Positions 25,134 to 34,379 of a DNA stretch of 64,000 nt are shown in pieces. Every line of letters starts with the position of its first letter. Position 1 is the first letter of the stretch. The notes beneath the pieces were generated by a model. It made no database searches. It was given only the letters and a program-made list of their open reading frames with translations, and was not told the DNA's origin. The stretch is from contig NC_014392.1 of the NCBI RefSeq assembly GCF_000145215.1, forward strand, positions 1,310,001 through 1,374,000. Reading direction: 5' to 3'. Made by a program: the position numbers and the translations under genes. This DNA comes from Caldicellulosiruptor obsidiansis OB47 (GTDB lineage: Bacteria; Bacillota; Thermoanaerobacteria; Caldicellulosiruptorales; Caldicellulosiruptoraceae).

Positions 25134-25595
25134 TTAGTCATTTTGTAGTTCTTTATCTACCATTTCAAGTGCACTAAGTTCAGTTTGTAGTAAATTCCTG
25201 AACTTGTTTAGAAAAAGTTGATACCTCTTTTTAAGCTCACCATACTCATATGTTATTTGCAAAACTTTACTATTTGCTTCTTCTATCATCTTTGAAGCCT
25301 TCATCTCAGCTTCTTTGATTATTGTCTCAGCTTTTTGATACGCTACCTTTTTGATTTCTTCAGCAGTGGATTGTGCAACAATTAGGGTATTTTGCAAAGT
25401 CTCTTCAATTGTCTTGTAGTTTTGAATATTCTCGTTTAAAAGAGCAATCTTGTCTTTCAATTCAAGGTTTTCTTTATACAGAGCCTCATAATCTTTTAAA
25501 ACCTGGTCCAAAAACTCTTCTACCTCTTCAACACTATATCCACCTATATACACCCTTTTAAAGGTCTTAGATTCAATATCTTGAGGGGTTAACAT
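25134..25595 (-). CDS. divIVA: Cell-division/polarity protein DivIVA
   Basis: The N-terminal lipid-binding segment MLTPQDIESKTF and GGYSVEEVEEFLDQV is followed by long coiled coils (about 35-70 and 80-140). DivIVA binds negatively curved membrane at division sites and poles and scaffolds partners. GGAGG precedes the ATG at 25595. Its place between ylmH and ileS is the standard Gram-positive order. Confidence 0.92.
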   Translation of the reverse strand: MLTPQDIESKTFKRVYIGGYSVEEVEEFLDQVLKDYEALYKENLELKDKIALLNENIQNYKTIEETLQNTLIVAQSTAEEIKKVAYQKAETIIKEAEMKASKMIEEANSKVLQITYEYGELKKRYQLFLNKFRNLLQTELSALEMVDKELQND

Positions 25596-25619
25596 CAATA
25601 TTTTACCTCCGCATAAAAA

Positions 25620-26387
25620 TTATGAAAATCTCAAAACTTCTATCCTAATTCTTCCCTTTTTAGTTTGGGTCAATACCTTATCTATTTTCAATCGTCCATA
25701 ATGACGAACAGAGATTAAATCTCCTTCTTTTATAGGATATGAAGGTTTATCAATGTATATCCAGTTTACTGCCACTTTCATCTGTCTGATTAAATCTGCT
25801 GCTTCTTCTCTTGAAATTCCAAAACCGTGGCTTATCACACTGTCAACTCTGAGCGATGCTAAAGTATAAGTAATCCTCTTGCCTTCATTGCTGAAAAAAT
25901 ATTTTATATCAACTTCATTGTCTCTGACAATGCTACATTTTACCTTTTCCTTGCCGATTTTGTCTATATTGGTTACAATATATGTTGCCACTTCATCTTT
26001 TACAAACACAAGTGCACTGTTTTCTTTGACAAGGATATCGCCTATCTTATCTCTTTTAATTCCATTACCAATAAAGCTACCAAGAACTTGCCTGTGAAAA
26101 AGTTTATCTTTGGCTTCAATCAAAATGGTTTCTATAGGGTACGTTAGATTTTCTGCATATTCCTCAAAATCCCTACTAAAAAGAGCCAATATATTTCTTT
26201 CGCTGCCTTCGTATCCACCCCAAATTTTGTATAAAATTTGATTCTCTTTTTTCAGAAGAAAATCAACAGCATACTTTATTGCAAATGGTGAAAGAAAGTC
26301 AGAATATTCAATACCAAACCTTGTTTTCTCTATCAAGTTTTTAATTTTTAATATTTCATGTTTGTTTTCTTCAGGGATATAGTACAT
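25620..26387 (-). CDS. ylmH: YlmH-type S4-domain RNA-binding protein
   Basis: The 255-residue protein has an N-terminal ylmH-specific region and a C-terminal S4 domain (about 175-245: LRVDSVISHGFGISREEAADLIRQ, VNW and GDLISVRHYGR). Family members bind the ribosome or tRNA in stalled large-subunit rescue and lie in the division cluster. Neighbours are ylmG and divIVA. Confidence 0.88.
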   Translation of the reverse strand: MYYIPEENKHEILKIKNLIEKTRFGIEYSDFLSPFAIKYAVDFLLKKENQILYKIWGGYEGSERNILALFSRDFEEYAENLTYPIETILIEAKDKLFHRQVLGSFIGNGIKRDKIGDILVKENSALVFVKDEVATYIVTNIDKIGKEKVKCSIVRDNEVDIKYFFSNEGKRITYTLASLRVDSVISHGFGISREEAADLIRQMKVAVNWIYIDKPSYPIKEGDLISVRHYGRLKIDKVLTQTKKGRIRIEVLRFS

Positions 26388-26405
26388 TACCTGCTACCCC
26401 ATTTT

Positions 26406-26681
26406 TTATATTAAGATTATAAGAAGTATTCTCAGTAGCCATCTAAAAACTTCTAAAAGAATTATAGCAATCATAGGTGAAAAGTCAATAAAACCTATCC
26501 GAATGTATCGCGAAGCTACCCTCCTCACAGGGTCAAGAATAGGATTCACAATAGTACCCAATATTCTTCTGTATTTATTGTATGGGTCGACTATTACCCA
26601 CGACAAAATTGCATCAACTATTATACAAAATTCAACAAACGAAATTGCCTTGTCTGCAAGTCCAAATAAAAATCTTATCAT
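26406..26681 (-). CDS. ylmG: YggT/YlmG membrane protein
   Basis: The 91-residue protein has two hydrophobic helices (residues 10-30 and 65-90) around the family motif AILSWVIVDPYNKYRRILGTIVNP, close to the usual YGGT length. It is linked with division and with osmotic or Z-ring phenotypes, with no known enzymatic role. Confidence 0.88.
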   Translation of the reverse strand: MIRFLFGLADKAISFVEFCIIVDAILSWVIVDPYNKYRRILGTIVNPILDPVRRVASRYIRIGFIDFSPMIAIILLEVFRWLLRILLIILI

Positions 26682-26708
26682 AAAACTCCCCCAAAAATTT
26701 TGTCTTGA

Positions 26709-27146
26709 TTACTTCAACCAAGCAAATACACCTTTTGACCTGAACTCTTCTTTGAGCTGTTCGTCAACTTCAAGGTCAATACTTCTTGGAACAACCACAA
26801 ATATCTTTTTGCTAATCTTATGAATCTTGGCATCCAGAACATAAACAGCCCCGCTCACAAAATCAATTATTCTCTGAATGTGCTCCTCTGCTACTTGTTC
26901 CAAATTGAAAACAACTATCTTGTTTTCTCTGAGAGCATCGCAAACTTTAACAACCTCATCAAAGAGTTTGAGATTATACACTGTAACTTCTGTTTGGTTT
27001 GCTTTTCCAATTGTCACTACCTTTGGAGTTTCATGCTTTGGTTTGGCGTTTTCCTCTTTTGTTTTTGAAACCTCCTGAGACCTATCTTCCTCTTCAATCT
27101 CAATGCCAATAAGGTTTAAAAACTTTCTTTGTAGGTTATCAAACAT
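26709..27146 (-). CDS. sepF: Cell division protein SepF
   Basis: The ATG at 27146 (AAGGAGGG upstream) gives 145 residues starting MFDNLQRKFLNLIG, the membrane-binding amphipathic helix, followed by an acidic/lysine linker. The SepF core begins at about residue 55 (NLKLFDEVVKVCDALRENKIVVFNLEQV and FVSGAVYVLDAKIHKI). SepF binds FtsZ and bends the septal membrane. Frames extending to 27188 lack a ribosome site. Confidence 0.92.
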   Translation of the reverse strand: MFDNLQRKFLNLIGIEIEEEDRSQEVSKTKEENAKPKHETPKVVTIGKANQTEVTVYNLKLFDEVVKVCDALRENKIVVFNLEQVAEEHIQRIIDFVSGAVYVLDAKIHKISKKIFVVVPRSIDLEVDEQLKEEFRSKGVFAWLK

Positions 27147-27165
27147 GACCAAAAAACCCTCCTTA

Positions 27166-27867
27166 TTATTTTTTTGGTCTCTCACCAAAGATTTTTGTTC
27201 CTATCCTCACCAAGGTGGCACCTTCTTCTATTGCTACCTCAAAGTCATTGCTCATACCCATAGATAGGACTTCAATTTTAACACTATTATAATTTAATTT
27301 CTTATATTTTTCAAAGATTTCTTTCATCCTTCTAAAGTACCACCTCAATTTCTTGTCATCATCTTCAATTGGAGGTATGGTCATAAAACCCTTAAGAATG
27401 ACATGGGAACAATTACTGATCTTTTCAATCAAATCATCTACTTTCTCTATACTAACTCCACCCTTTGACTCTTCACCACCTATGTTTATTTCTATCAGCA
27501 CGTTACATGCTTTTCCTGCCTTTGCACATCTTTTTTCAAGTTCATCAATTTGCTGAGGACTGTCAATTGAATGAATAAGACTTACTTTATCAAAAATGTA
27601 TTTGATCTTGTTGGTCTGAAGTCTTCCAATAAAATGCCACTCAAGATATGGAAGATATTGAAACTTTGGTAAAAATTCTTGTACCCTGTTCTCACCAAAA
27701 ATCTTTAAACCAAACTGATTTGCAAGCTTTATAGTCTCAACATCTACCCCTTTTGTCGCACCAAGTAAACTGATCTCACTGGGATTTCTACCACTTCTGA
27801 TGCAGGCCTTTTCTATTCTGTTGATTACATCTTCAATATTTTTTTTGAGCATCTCTTTTTCAACCAT
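27166..27867 (-). CDS. ylmE: PLP homeostasis protein, YggS/YlmE family
   Basis: This single-domain fold-type III PLP-binding protein has the PLP lysine in LLGATKGVDVE (about residue 40), FGENRVQEF, WHFIGRLQTNK, and a C-terminal MGMSNDFEVAIEEGATLVRIGTKIFG. It keeps free pyridoxal phosphate in balance and has no strong catalytic activity. The start at 27867 follows GGTGA; an ATG 15 bases upstream is the alternative. Confidence 0.9.
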   Translation of the reverse strand: MVEKEMLKKNIEDVINRIEKACIRSGRNPSEISLLGATKGVDVETIKLANQFGLKIFGENRVQEFLPKFQYLPYLEWHFIGRLQTNKIKYIFDKVSLIHSIDSPQQIDELEKRCAKAGKACNVLIEINIGGEESKGGVSIEKVDDLIEKISNCSHVILKGFMTIPPIEDDDKKLRWYFRRMKEIFEKYKKLNYNSVKIEVLSMGMSNDFEVAIEEGATLVRIGTKIFGERPKK

Positions 27868-27884
27868 AATATCATCACCCATTT

Positions 27885-29030
27885 TTATTCAAATATGACC
27901 CTTCCAAAATGTCCTCCCGCACCAAATTTAATAGTGTAATCTTGATTTATAAACTTTGTAAGTTTTTGTATTATATTTTTATCAATATTGTAATTCTTAA
28001 AAGTACCATCATTTAGAGATCTAATGAAGTTTATTTCATTTTTGAATATCTCAATTATTTTTTTGATTGTCTTTTGTCCAAATCCCTGTACAAGTTCAAA
28101 AGGGAATGTGTAAAAATAAGGCGGTTTTTCCACAGGATTTTCTATCTTGCAAAGCCATGAAATTCTATCCTCAACACCAATTACAATGTCATTGCTTTTG
28201 CAAAATGGACATAATATTGAATCTTGGCTTTTCAAATTAAATGAACTATTACATTTATTGCAATACGATTTATGATATTTTCCAAGTCTTGGGTTTATAC
28301 CATAGTTTGCAACTACTCTGTTTTCTTTTATACTTTTTATGATATCCTTTGCAGAAAGATTTTCAACCTCAATTTCATTAAACTCTCTTGCAATATTTTT
28401 CAAAGAATGAGCGTCTGAGTTAGAAAGCAGGCTCCTTTTTTGCACATCGCAAAGTGCATTTACCATGTAAGAATCAGCAGAAAGACCAAGTTCTATTGCA
28501 AAAACCTCTGTATTTTTGAAAACCTCTTCAATTCTTTGCGCCGCTGAATAAAAACCTTTATAAGGAGTAAAAGCATGTGCAGGCACAGCTAAAAGTCTAA
28601 AAGATGATACAATCTTTTCAAAATCGCAAATCTCCCCTCTGAAAACCGGGCAGCTAAAATCAATTTGATTAAAGTAGGTCTTAATTATTTTTCTGAAGTC
28701 TTTTAACTTTTCATAATCTTCGAAAAAGAGAAGACAGTGAAAATCATTTGAGAAAAACCTCAATTCTATCTCGGCTGCAGGTATTATCAAAAGCCCCTCA
28801 GAATATAAACTACCATCTTTCAATACAAACTTTCCTTTATCTAACAACTCTTCAGTTTCTTCAATTACATCCTCGCACAAAAAGTCAACAATACCAATCA
28901 CATCAAGGCCTTTCTCATCTTTTGCTGTTTTTACAATATTCTCAAGTGTAAGGGTTTTTGAAGAAGGTACCTTTATGTACCTTCCATTAGAAAATCCAAT
29001 GTGCACGTGCAAATCGGCATATACCCTCAT
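27885..29030 (-). CDS. Endonuclease Q-type PHP-domain protein
   Basis: The 381-residue protein begins with a PHP metallo-hydrolase domain (YADLHVHIGFSNGRYIKV, PAAEIELRF, SNSDAHSLKN). Near residue 255 it has a four-cysteine zinc site (CNKC and CPFC), then a C-terminal helix-hairpin-helix-like VQGFGQKTIKKIIEIFK. This order is that of the endonuclease Q group, which nicks DNA 5' of deaminated bases such as uracil and hypoxanthine. It overlaps nudF by 4 bases and precedes ylmE. A thermophilic host would benefit from deamination repair (inference). Confidence 0.78.
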   Translation of the reverse strand: MRVYADLHVHIGFSNGRYIKVPSSKTLTLENIVKTAKDEKGLDVIGIVDFLCEDVIEETEELLDKGKFVLKDGSLYSEGLLIIPAAEIELRFFSNDFHCLLFFEDYEKLKDFRKIIKTYFNQIDFSCPVFRGEICDFEKIVSSFRLLAVPAHAFTPYKGFYSAAQRIEEVFKNTEVFAIELGLSADSYMVNALCDVQKRSLLSNSDAHSLKNIAREFNEIEVENLSAKDIIKSIKENRVVANYGINPRLGKYHKSYCNKCNSSFNLKSQDSILCPFCKSNDIVIGVEDRISWLCKIENPVEKPPYFYTFPFELVQGFGQKTIKKIIEIFKNEINFIRSLNDGTFKNYNIDKNIIQKLTKFINQDYTIKFGAGGHFGRVIFE

Positions 29031-29578
29031 TTTATCAGTTCTTGCTCCTGCAAATACATATTTGCAAGAAAAAGTCCTATTATTGTCTTTGCATCCCTAA
29101 TCTCACCTTTTTTGACCATCGAAATGGCATCAACCATCTTAATTTTTAGTACTTCAACAAACTCGTCAGCATCTGTATGAGCTTTTCCTTTAAAAAGACC
29201 CGTTGCAAGGTATATATGTATCACTTCGTTTGAAAATCCTGGCGTTGTATAAATCTCGGTAAGTTTTATTAGTTCTCTTGCTTTATAACCTGTTTCTTCT
29301 TCAAGCTCTCTTTTAGCGCATTCAAGTGGATTTTCATCTTTGTCAAGTTTGCCTGCAGGAAGTTCAATTATTACCTTTTCAATTGGTTTTCGAAACTGTT
29401 TTACAAAGATGACGTTGTTCTCATCATCGACAGGAACAACCACAGCTGCACCCGAGTGAAGTACAATAGCACGCTGAGAAATATTGCCGTTTGGAAGTAA
29501 AACCTTGTCTATTTTTAATGATATAAATGAGCCATCATATATTAATGTGGACTCTACAGTCTTTTCATAAAAATCCAT
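29027..29578 (-). CDS. nudF: Nudix hydrolase, ADP-ribose pyrophosphatase type
   Basis: The 183-residue protein has a full Nudix box (GKLDKDENPLECAKRELEEETGY, about residues 75-97) and the downstream TPGFSNEVIHIYLA typical of ADP-ribose pyrophosphatases, which yield AMP and ribose-5-phosphate. It overlaps the endonuclease Q gene by 4 bases. Confidence 0.88.
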   Translation of the reverse strand: MDFYEKTVESTLIYDGSFISLKIDKVLLPNGNISQRAIVLHSGAAVVVPVDDENNVIFVKQFRKPIEKVIIELPAGKLDKDENPLECAKRELEEETGYKARELIKLTEIYTTPGFSNEVIHIYLATGLFKGKAHTDADEFVEVLKIKMVDAISMVKKGEIRDAKTIIGLFLANMYLQEQELIK

Positions 29579-29587
29579 CTTTAATCT

Positions 29588-30616
29588 TCATCTCCTTTTT
29601 AGTTTTGTTAAGACATATTCTGCTGTAGCGAAAAGTTCCAAAAAGTATTCACTATCTTGCTCATAACTTCTTCCCATTGTGCTCATAATTGACTTGTATT
29701 TCTCTACTATCATTTTATCTATTTTATTCACCACGGCCACAATGTGCTTTGCGCGGTAATTGTTTAATGTCTTATAGATTTTCGCGAAAAAGATTTTATC
29801 TTCAAAATCAAAAACTGGAATTTCTACAGAACAATTCACATAATTTAATATTGTAAGAGAATGATGACTTATGAACCTATGCCGCTGTCTTTTTTCATTT
29901 TTCGATACCCTCACTGGAAAGACTACTCTGCCACCAAATCTGACTACATCCTCAATAACGTGGACAGCCTTGTAACTACTGAACCCAAATTTTGTTCCTG
30001 TTCCCACAATTCCAGGCAGGGGAGAAATTATAGCAACATCACATCCTAAACTTTGAGAAAAAGTGAGAGAATCTATTTCATTTATACATTCAAATTCACC
30101 ATTGAATGCTTCCTGACATGTTATTATGTAGTCTACAAATTTGTTTTCTTTTAAAAACTCTAAGTTGTGCGAAAGCTTTGCATTTAACATTCCCCAGTCA
30201 TTTAATATAACAGAAATCTTTATTCCTTTTACTTTTTCTTTAAGGTAAATACATAGAGGCAAAAGCATGCTGTGAAGCTCACACACAATAACAATTATAT
30301 CATTAAAATTTGGAACTTTATCAAAAATGTCAGGATTTTTTTCTTCTTCTGTCAACACAGAAAATTGCAGTGGTGTGTATCTGAGCTTCATTATATGACC
30401 TTTTGACAGGTTTTTAAAAGCATCAAAAGGTAAAATATAATCATATCCACCCGTTCCAAGCTGAAGCACTCTTGCTGTTGTATTCACTAAAACCTCTTGT
30501 CCCTCTTCTACTTCGTGATTTATATCCAAAAAGTTTACAGCAATAGACACATTGCCGTCGTGATATTTTACTTCAACATACTGGCAAAATCCTGTAGTAT
30601 TTATCTTTCTTGTCAC
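29588..30616 (-). CDS. DUF3866 family protein
   Basis: The 342-residue protein has the typical DUF3866 beginning (VNTTARVLQLGTGGYDYILPF) and a later GCDVAIISPLPGIVGTGTKFGFSSYKA stretch suggestive of a nucleotide- or ligand-binding fold. Its function is unknown. It occurs between rnhA and nudF in Firmicute and actinobacterial-like clusters. Length is usual. Confidence 0.82.
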   Translation of the reverse strand: MTRKINTTGFCQYVEVKYHDGNVSIAVNFLDINHEVEEGQEVLVNTTARVLQLGTGGYDYILPFDAFKNLSKGHIMKLRYTPLQFSVLTEEEKNPDIFDKVPNFNDIIVIVCELHSMLLPLCIYLKEKVKGIKISVILNDWGMLNAKLSHNLEFLKENKFVDYIITCQEAFNGEFECINEIDSLTFSQSLGCDVAIISPLPGIVGTGTKFGFSSYKAVHVIEDVVRFGGRVVFPVRVSKNEKRQRHRFISHHSLTILNYVNCSVEIPVFDFEDKIFFAKIYKTLNNYRAKHIVAVVNKIDKMIVEKYKSIMSTMGRSYEQDSEYFLELFATAEYVLTKLKRR

Positions 30617-30645
30617 AATCCCTTTTTTATTTCAAACACTTTATC

Positions 30646-31083
30646 TTATTGCTCCCCTTTTATCATACTTCTTGCAATCTGGTCGCAAAGATTATTAAGT
30701 TCATTGTCACTATGACCCTTTACTTTCTCAAAAGTAACCTTATGAATTTTGAGAAGATTTATAAGCTCATTCCACAAATCAATGTTTTTGACCTCTTCCT
30801 TTTCAGATGTCTTCCATCCATTTTTCTGCCATTTTTCTATCCAATTTTGATTGACAGCATTTACAATATAAGCAGAGTCTGAATAGATTACTACTTTGCA
30901 TGGTTCTTTCAATGCTTTTAGAGCTTCCACAACCGCTTTGAGCTCCATTCTGTTATTGGTTGTGTGCCTTTCAAAGCCTTTTAACACCTTCTTGATTCCT
31001 TTGTATATGAGTATAGCACACCATCCGCCTGGTCCAGGATTTCCGCTGCAAGCACCGTCAGTGTAAATTGTCACTTCTTTCAT
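30646..31083 (-). CDS. rnhA: Ribonuclease HI
   Basis: It degrades RNA in RNA-DNA hybrids. The 145-residue protein carries the four catalytic acids: Asp in YTDGACSGNPGPGG, Glu in NNRMELKAV, Asp in YSDSAYIV and the last Asp in NNLCDQIA. The basic handle region WIEKWQKNGWKTSEK is present, as in E. coli RNase HI. Confidence 0.94.
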   Translation of the reverse strand: MKEVTIYTDGACSGNPGPGGWCAILIYKGIKKVLKGFERHTTNNRMELKAVVEALKALKEPCKVVIYSDSAYIVNAVNQNWIEKWQKNGWKTSEKEEVKNIDLWNELINLLKIHKVTFEKVKGHSDNELNNLCDQIARSMIKGEQ

Positions 31084-31095
31084 TACTTTTTACAC

Positions 31096-31878
31096 CTACA
31101 ATATATTTTTAGCTCTTTCATATGCCTTGAGTATCCCATCTATTATTGCTCCTTTTACCGCTCTTCTTTCAAACTCCACAAGCCCTTCAATTGTTGTACC
31201 CCCAGGAGATGTTACCATATCCTTTATCTGCTGTGTAGTTAACATATTATTTTTCATGTTAACAACAGTACCTTCAAATAATGCCAAGATCAGGTTTAGA
31301 CTTTCTTGTCTTGAAAATCCAAGTTTAACTGCTGCATCGGCATAGCTTTCAATAAAGTGTGCAACAAATGCTGGGCCACTCCCAAATAAAGCTGTTATTG
31401 CATCAATATATTTTTCATTAGTAACTATAACTTCACCCATACTTTTAAAAAGTTTAAGTATTTTTTCTTTCTCTTCAGCAGTTACTTCTTCAGAAAAACA
31501 TATACCCATAACGCCTTTCTGTACGCTTATATTGATATTCGGCATTACTCGCACTATCTTTTTGTCCCCTACAACCTCTTTAATTTTTGAAATCGAAATC
31601 CCCGCTGCAATAGAAACTATTATCTTTTCAGAGATACCATCTTTTATTTTCTCAAGCACATCAAAGATGTCTTTTGGTTTTACAGCGATTATAATTATGT
31701 TGCTATTATTTACAATCTCCATTTCACTATCGACTTTGGTGGCACCATAAACTCGGGAAAACCTGTGAGCCTTGTCAAGGTCTATGTCATAGCAAAAAAG
31801 CTGAGGCTCAAGAGATTGTTTTATTGAATGTGCAATTGAACTTGCCATATTTCCACAGCCAATTATTCCTATCTTCAT
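31096..31878 (-). CDS. proC: Pyrroline-5-carboxylate reductase
   Basis: It catalyses the last step of proline synthesis, with NAD(P)H. The 260-residue protein has an N-terminal Rossmann motif GIIGCGNMASSIAHS and a C-terminal dimer domain with ALFGSGPAFVAHFIES and DMVTSPGGTTIEGL. Its start overlaps the end of the upstream transporter gene by 4 bases. Confidence 0.94.
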   Translation of the reverse strand: MKIGIIGCGNMASSIAHSIKQSLEPQLFCYDIDLDKAHRFSRVYGATKVDSEMEIVNNSNIIIIAVKPKDIFDVLEKIKDGISEKIIVSIAAGISISKIKEVVGDKKIVRVMPNINISVQKGVMGICFSEEVTAEEKEKILKLFKSMGEVIVTNEKYIDAITALFGSGPAFVAHFIESYADAAVKLGFSRQESLNLILALFEGTVVNMKNNMLTTQQIKDMVTSPGGTTIEGLVEFERRAVKGAIIDGILKAYERAKNIL

Positions 31879-33419
31879 TTTCTTTTCACCTCAAAAATAA
31901 AATCTTTTATTGTTGAAACCTTCAATATACCGAATATAAAGGCACACATAAAATACGCACATATACTGCAAATTATCATAACAATACCTTCGATAAAAAC
32001 AGAGGTTTTGAAAACGCAAAGGACGATCTTCCCTACAATAACCATTATAACACTTGAAAGGACAATATAAAACATCTTCCATGTATTAAAATGGGCAAAA
32101 CCAAAAGATTTTAACTTATCTAAGTTTATCACAAAGACCACAAAGTAGCATATGATATTAGCCAAGATAAGACCCGATATGTTCAGGTTGTATACCACGA
32201 TAAACACGAACATGCACAGAATCTTTATGATCACGCCTAAAAGGATACTTTTTACAGGTACCATAAAATGTCCAATTGCTTGCAACACCGACGTTGTAAA
32301 TTGAACAAGAGAGATCAAGATAGTAAGAAAAGCAGAGATTTTAAGCACATCATCTCCTGCAATAGCATTGAAAAATACAAGTTTGAATATCGTATCTGAA
32401 AAAAAGTAAAATGCCACACAAGAAGGCAGCGTCACAAGAATAATGTACTCAAAAGCTGCAGAGACAAGCTCTCTTCTTTCTTTCTGCTGTTTCGCAGCCA
32501 CAACATACGAAACTATACTTACAGCCATCGACACACTGAATGTGAGTGGAACATGTATAAGAGTCATTGCCTTGCCAGAAAATATTCCAAACAGTTGTGA
32601 GATTATTCTATCATGATACCCTCTCATATGCATGAAATATGGAAAAAGCAAAGAGTCAACAATTGATATTACTGACATCAAAAGGGAGGACAGCGAAAAA
32701 TAAATGGTAAGCAAAAGAATGTTTTTACATGTCAAAAATATATCATGGTATAACTGTGTATTTTCTGCACTCTTTTCCATATCATTTATAGTCTCGTCTT
32801 TACGTAAAGCTACATCAAGGTAGATTAAAGAAAACAAAGCACCTACACTGCTCCCTGCGAGTGCTCCCGCAATCGAAAAGTGAATTCCTTTTTTTAAAAA
32901 CAAAATACAAAACAAAAGTCCAAAACAAACTCGTCCCATCGACTCTATTATCTGGGAGATTGATGTAATGTACATCTTTTTAACACCGTTAAAATACCCT
33001 CTGTATGATGCTTGCACAGAGACAAGAAAAAGTGCAGGAGCTAAAGACAAGTATGGAATATAGGCCTCTTTGGGCCACTTGAAAATTTCTATAATCTTTT
33101 TAGATAAAAGCACATATGCAAGCAAAAATATAAAAGAAATAGCTGTTATAACAATCAAACTTGTGTAAAATGTGAGTTTACAAGCCCTGTAATCTTTTTC
33201 TGCATGAAAATGAGAAATCTGTTTTGAAACTGCGAATGAAAAACCAGTCATTGTGAACGTCAACACAGTAGTATAAATGGGATAAGGCAGTTGATACAAC
33301 CCTATCCCATAATCACCAACAATATTTATTAGAGGGAGCTTTAAAAACACACCCACAAATTTTGCAAACAGTGACCCCACTGTCAAGATAACTGCTGAAT
33401 ACACTAATCCCTTTTTCAT
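31875..33419 (-). CDS. spoVB: Polysaccharide/lipid II flippase-like membrane protein, SpoVB group
   Basis: The 514-residue MATE/MOP-superfamily protein has about 13-14 membrane helices and begins with KGLVYSAVILTVGSLFAKFVGVFLKLPL, the hallmark N-terminus of SpoVB and related flippases. SpoVB moves lipid-linked wall precursors for the spore cortex; vegetative paralogues are similar, so the exact role is open. Confidence 0.82.
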   Translation of the reverse strand: MKKGLVYSAVILTVGSLFAKFVGVFLKLPLINIVGDYGIGLYQLPYPIYTTVLTFTMTGFSFAVSKQISHFHAEKDYRACKLTFYTSLIVITAISFIFLLAYVLLSKKIIEIFKWPKEAYIPYLSLAPALFLVSVQASYRGYFNGVKKMYITSISQIIESMGRVCFGLLFCILFLKKGIHFSIAGALAGSSVGALFSLIYLDVALRKDETINDMEKSAENTQLYHDIFLTCKNILLLTIYFSLSSLLMSVISIVDSLLFPYFMHMRGYHDRIISQLFGIFSGKAMTLIHVPLTFSVSMAVSIVSYVVAAKQQKERRELVSAAFEYIILVTLPSCVAFYFFSDTIFKLVFFNAIAGDDVLKISAFLTILISLVQFTTSVLQAIGHFMVPVKSILLGVIIKILCMFVFIVVYNLNISGLILANIICYFVVFVINLDKLKSFGFAHFNTWKMFYIVLSSVIMVIVGKIVLCVFKTSVFIEGIVMIICSICAYFMCAFIFGILKVSTIKDFIFEVKRK

Positions 33420-33493
33420 GAAATTAAGCTTTCACACCAAATTGTTGTTCCATATTAAAAGTGTATGTAAAAGGCCCTCTTTTAAATTCTCAT

Positions 33494-34297
33494 TCATTTT
33501 GTTTGGGAAGACTTCTTTATCTTTAGCCTTAGCTTGTCACTTATCATAGCTATAAACTTGGCGTTAGTCGGCTTTCCTTTATCCTGTGATGTGGAATATC
33601 CAAAATACTTGTAAAGCGTGTCTGCCTTACCCCTTGTTGATGAAATCTCTATCGCATGTCTTATTGCTCTTTCTACCCTTGTTGGTGTTGTGTTGTACTT
33701 TTCTGCAATTAGAGGATATAACACCTTTGTGATACCATTTAAGAGGTCAGCATCCATTGTTGCTGCAACAATCGCATCTCTCAAAAACTGATAACCTCTT
33801 ACGTGTGCAGGAATTCCGACCTCTTTGAGAATTTCTGTAACCTCAGCTTCCAGGTCCACTTCGCTTACAGGTTTTTTCTCAGCAGATTTTGAGAAATTTG
33901 CGTCGACAGCCTCCGACTTTGAAGATAAGTTTGATAAAAGCTGCCTTACCCTTTCTATCATAATATTCAAATCAAAAGGTTTAACAAAGTAGTACAAAGC
34001 TCCCATGTTAATTGCTTTTTGTGATATATTCTCTTGACCAACTGCAGAGATAACAATTATGTTTGGATGTTTTTCCACGTTTGAAAGATTTTCTATTACA
34101 CCAATTCCATCAAGGTATGGCATTATGATATCCAGCATCAGAAGATCTGGTTTCTTTTCCTCAACTACTTTTAAAGTTTCTATACCATCATACGAATTGC
34201 CAACCACCAAGAAATCTGGCTGAGAATTAAAAACTTCTGTTAAAAGCATGTTGAACTGTCTATTATCATCAGCAATTACTACCTTTAATTTTTCCAT
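33494..34297 (-). CDS. spo0A: Sporulation master regulator Spo0A
   Basis: The 267-residue protein has an N-terminal receiver domain (acidic pocket ADDNRQ, phosphorylated Asp in LLMLDIIMPYLDGIG at about residue 56, switch Lys in YFVKPF). The C-terminal Spo0A DNA-binding domain (about 150-260) shows IPAHVRGYQFLRDAI and TPTRVERAIRHAIE. It normally responds to the phosphorelay. spoIVB lies directly upstream, the classic pair. A TGTTGAA sequence upstream (near 34340) resembles a weak 0A box. Confidence 0.94.
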   Translation of the reverse strand: MEKLKVVIADDNRQFNMLLTEVFNSQPDFLVVGNSYDGIETLKVVEEKKPDLLMLDIIMPYLDGIGVIENLSNVEKHPNIIVISAVGQENISQKAINMGALYYFVKPFDLNIMIERVRQLLSNLSSKSEAVDANFSKSAEKKPVSEVDLEAEVTEILKEVGIPAHVRGYQFLRDAIVAATMDADLLNGITKVLYPLIAEKYNTTPTRVERAIRHAIEISSTRGKADTLYKYFGYSTSQDKGKPTNAKFIAMISDKLRLKIKKSSQTK

Positions 34298-34379
34298 ATA
34301 TCTCCCTCTTTTTGATGTGTTATATACATAAAAAATTCAACAGCTAACCGAAATTTCCTTTTAGTATTTTTTCATAAAT

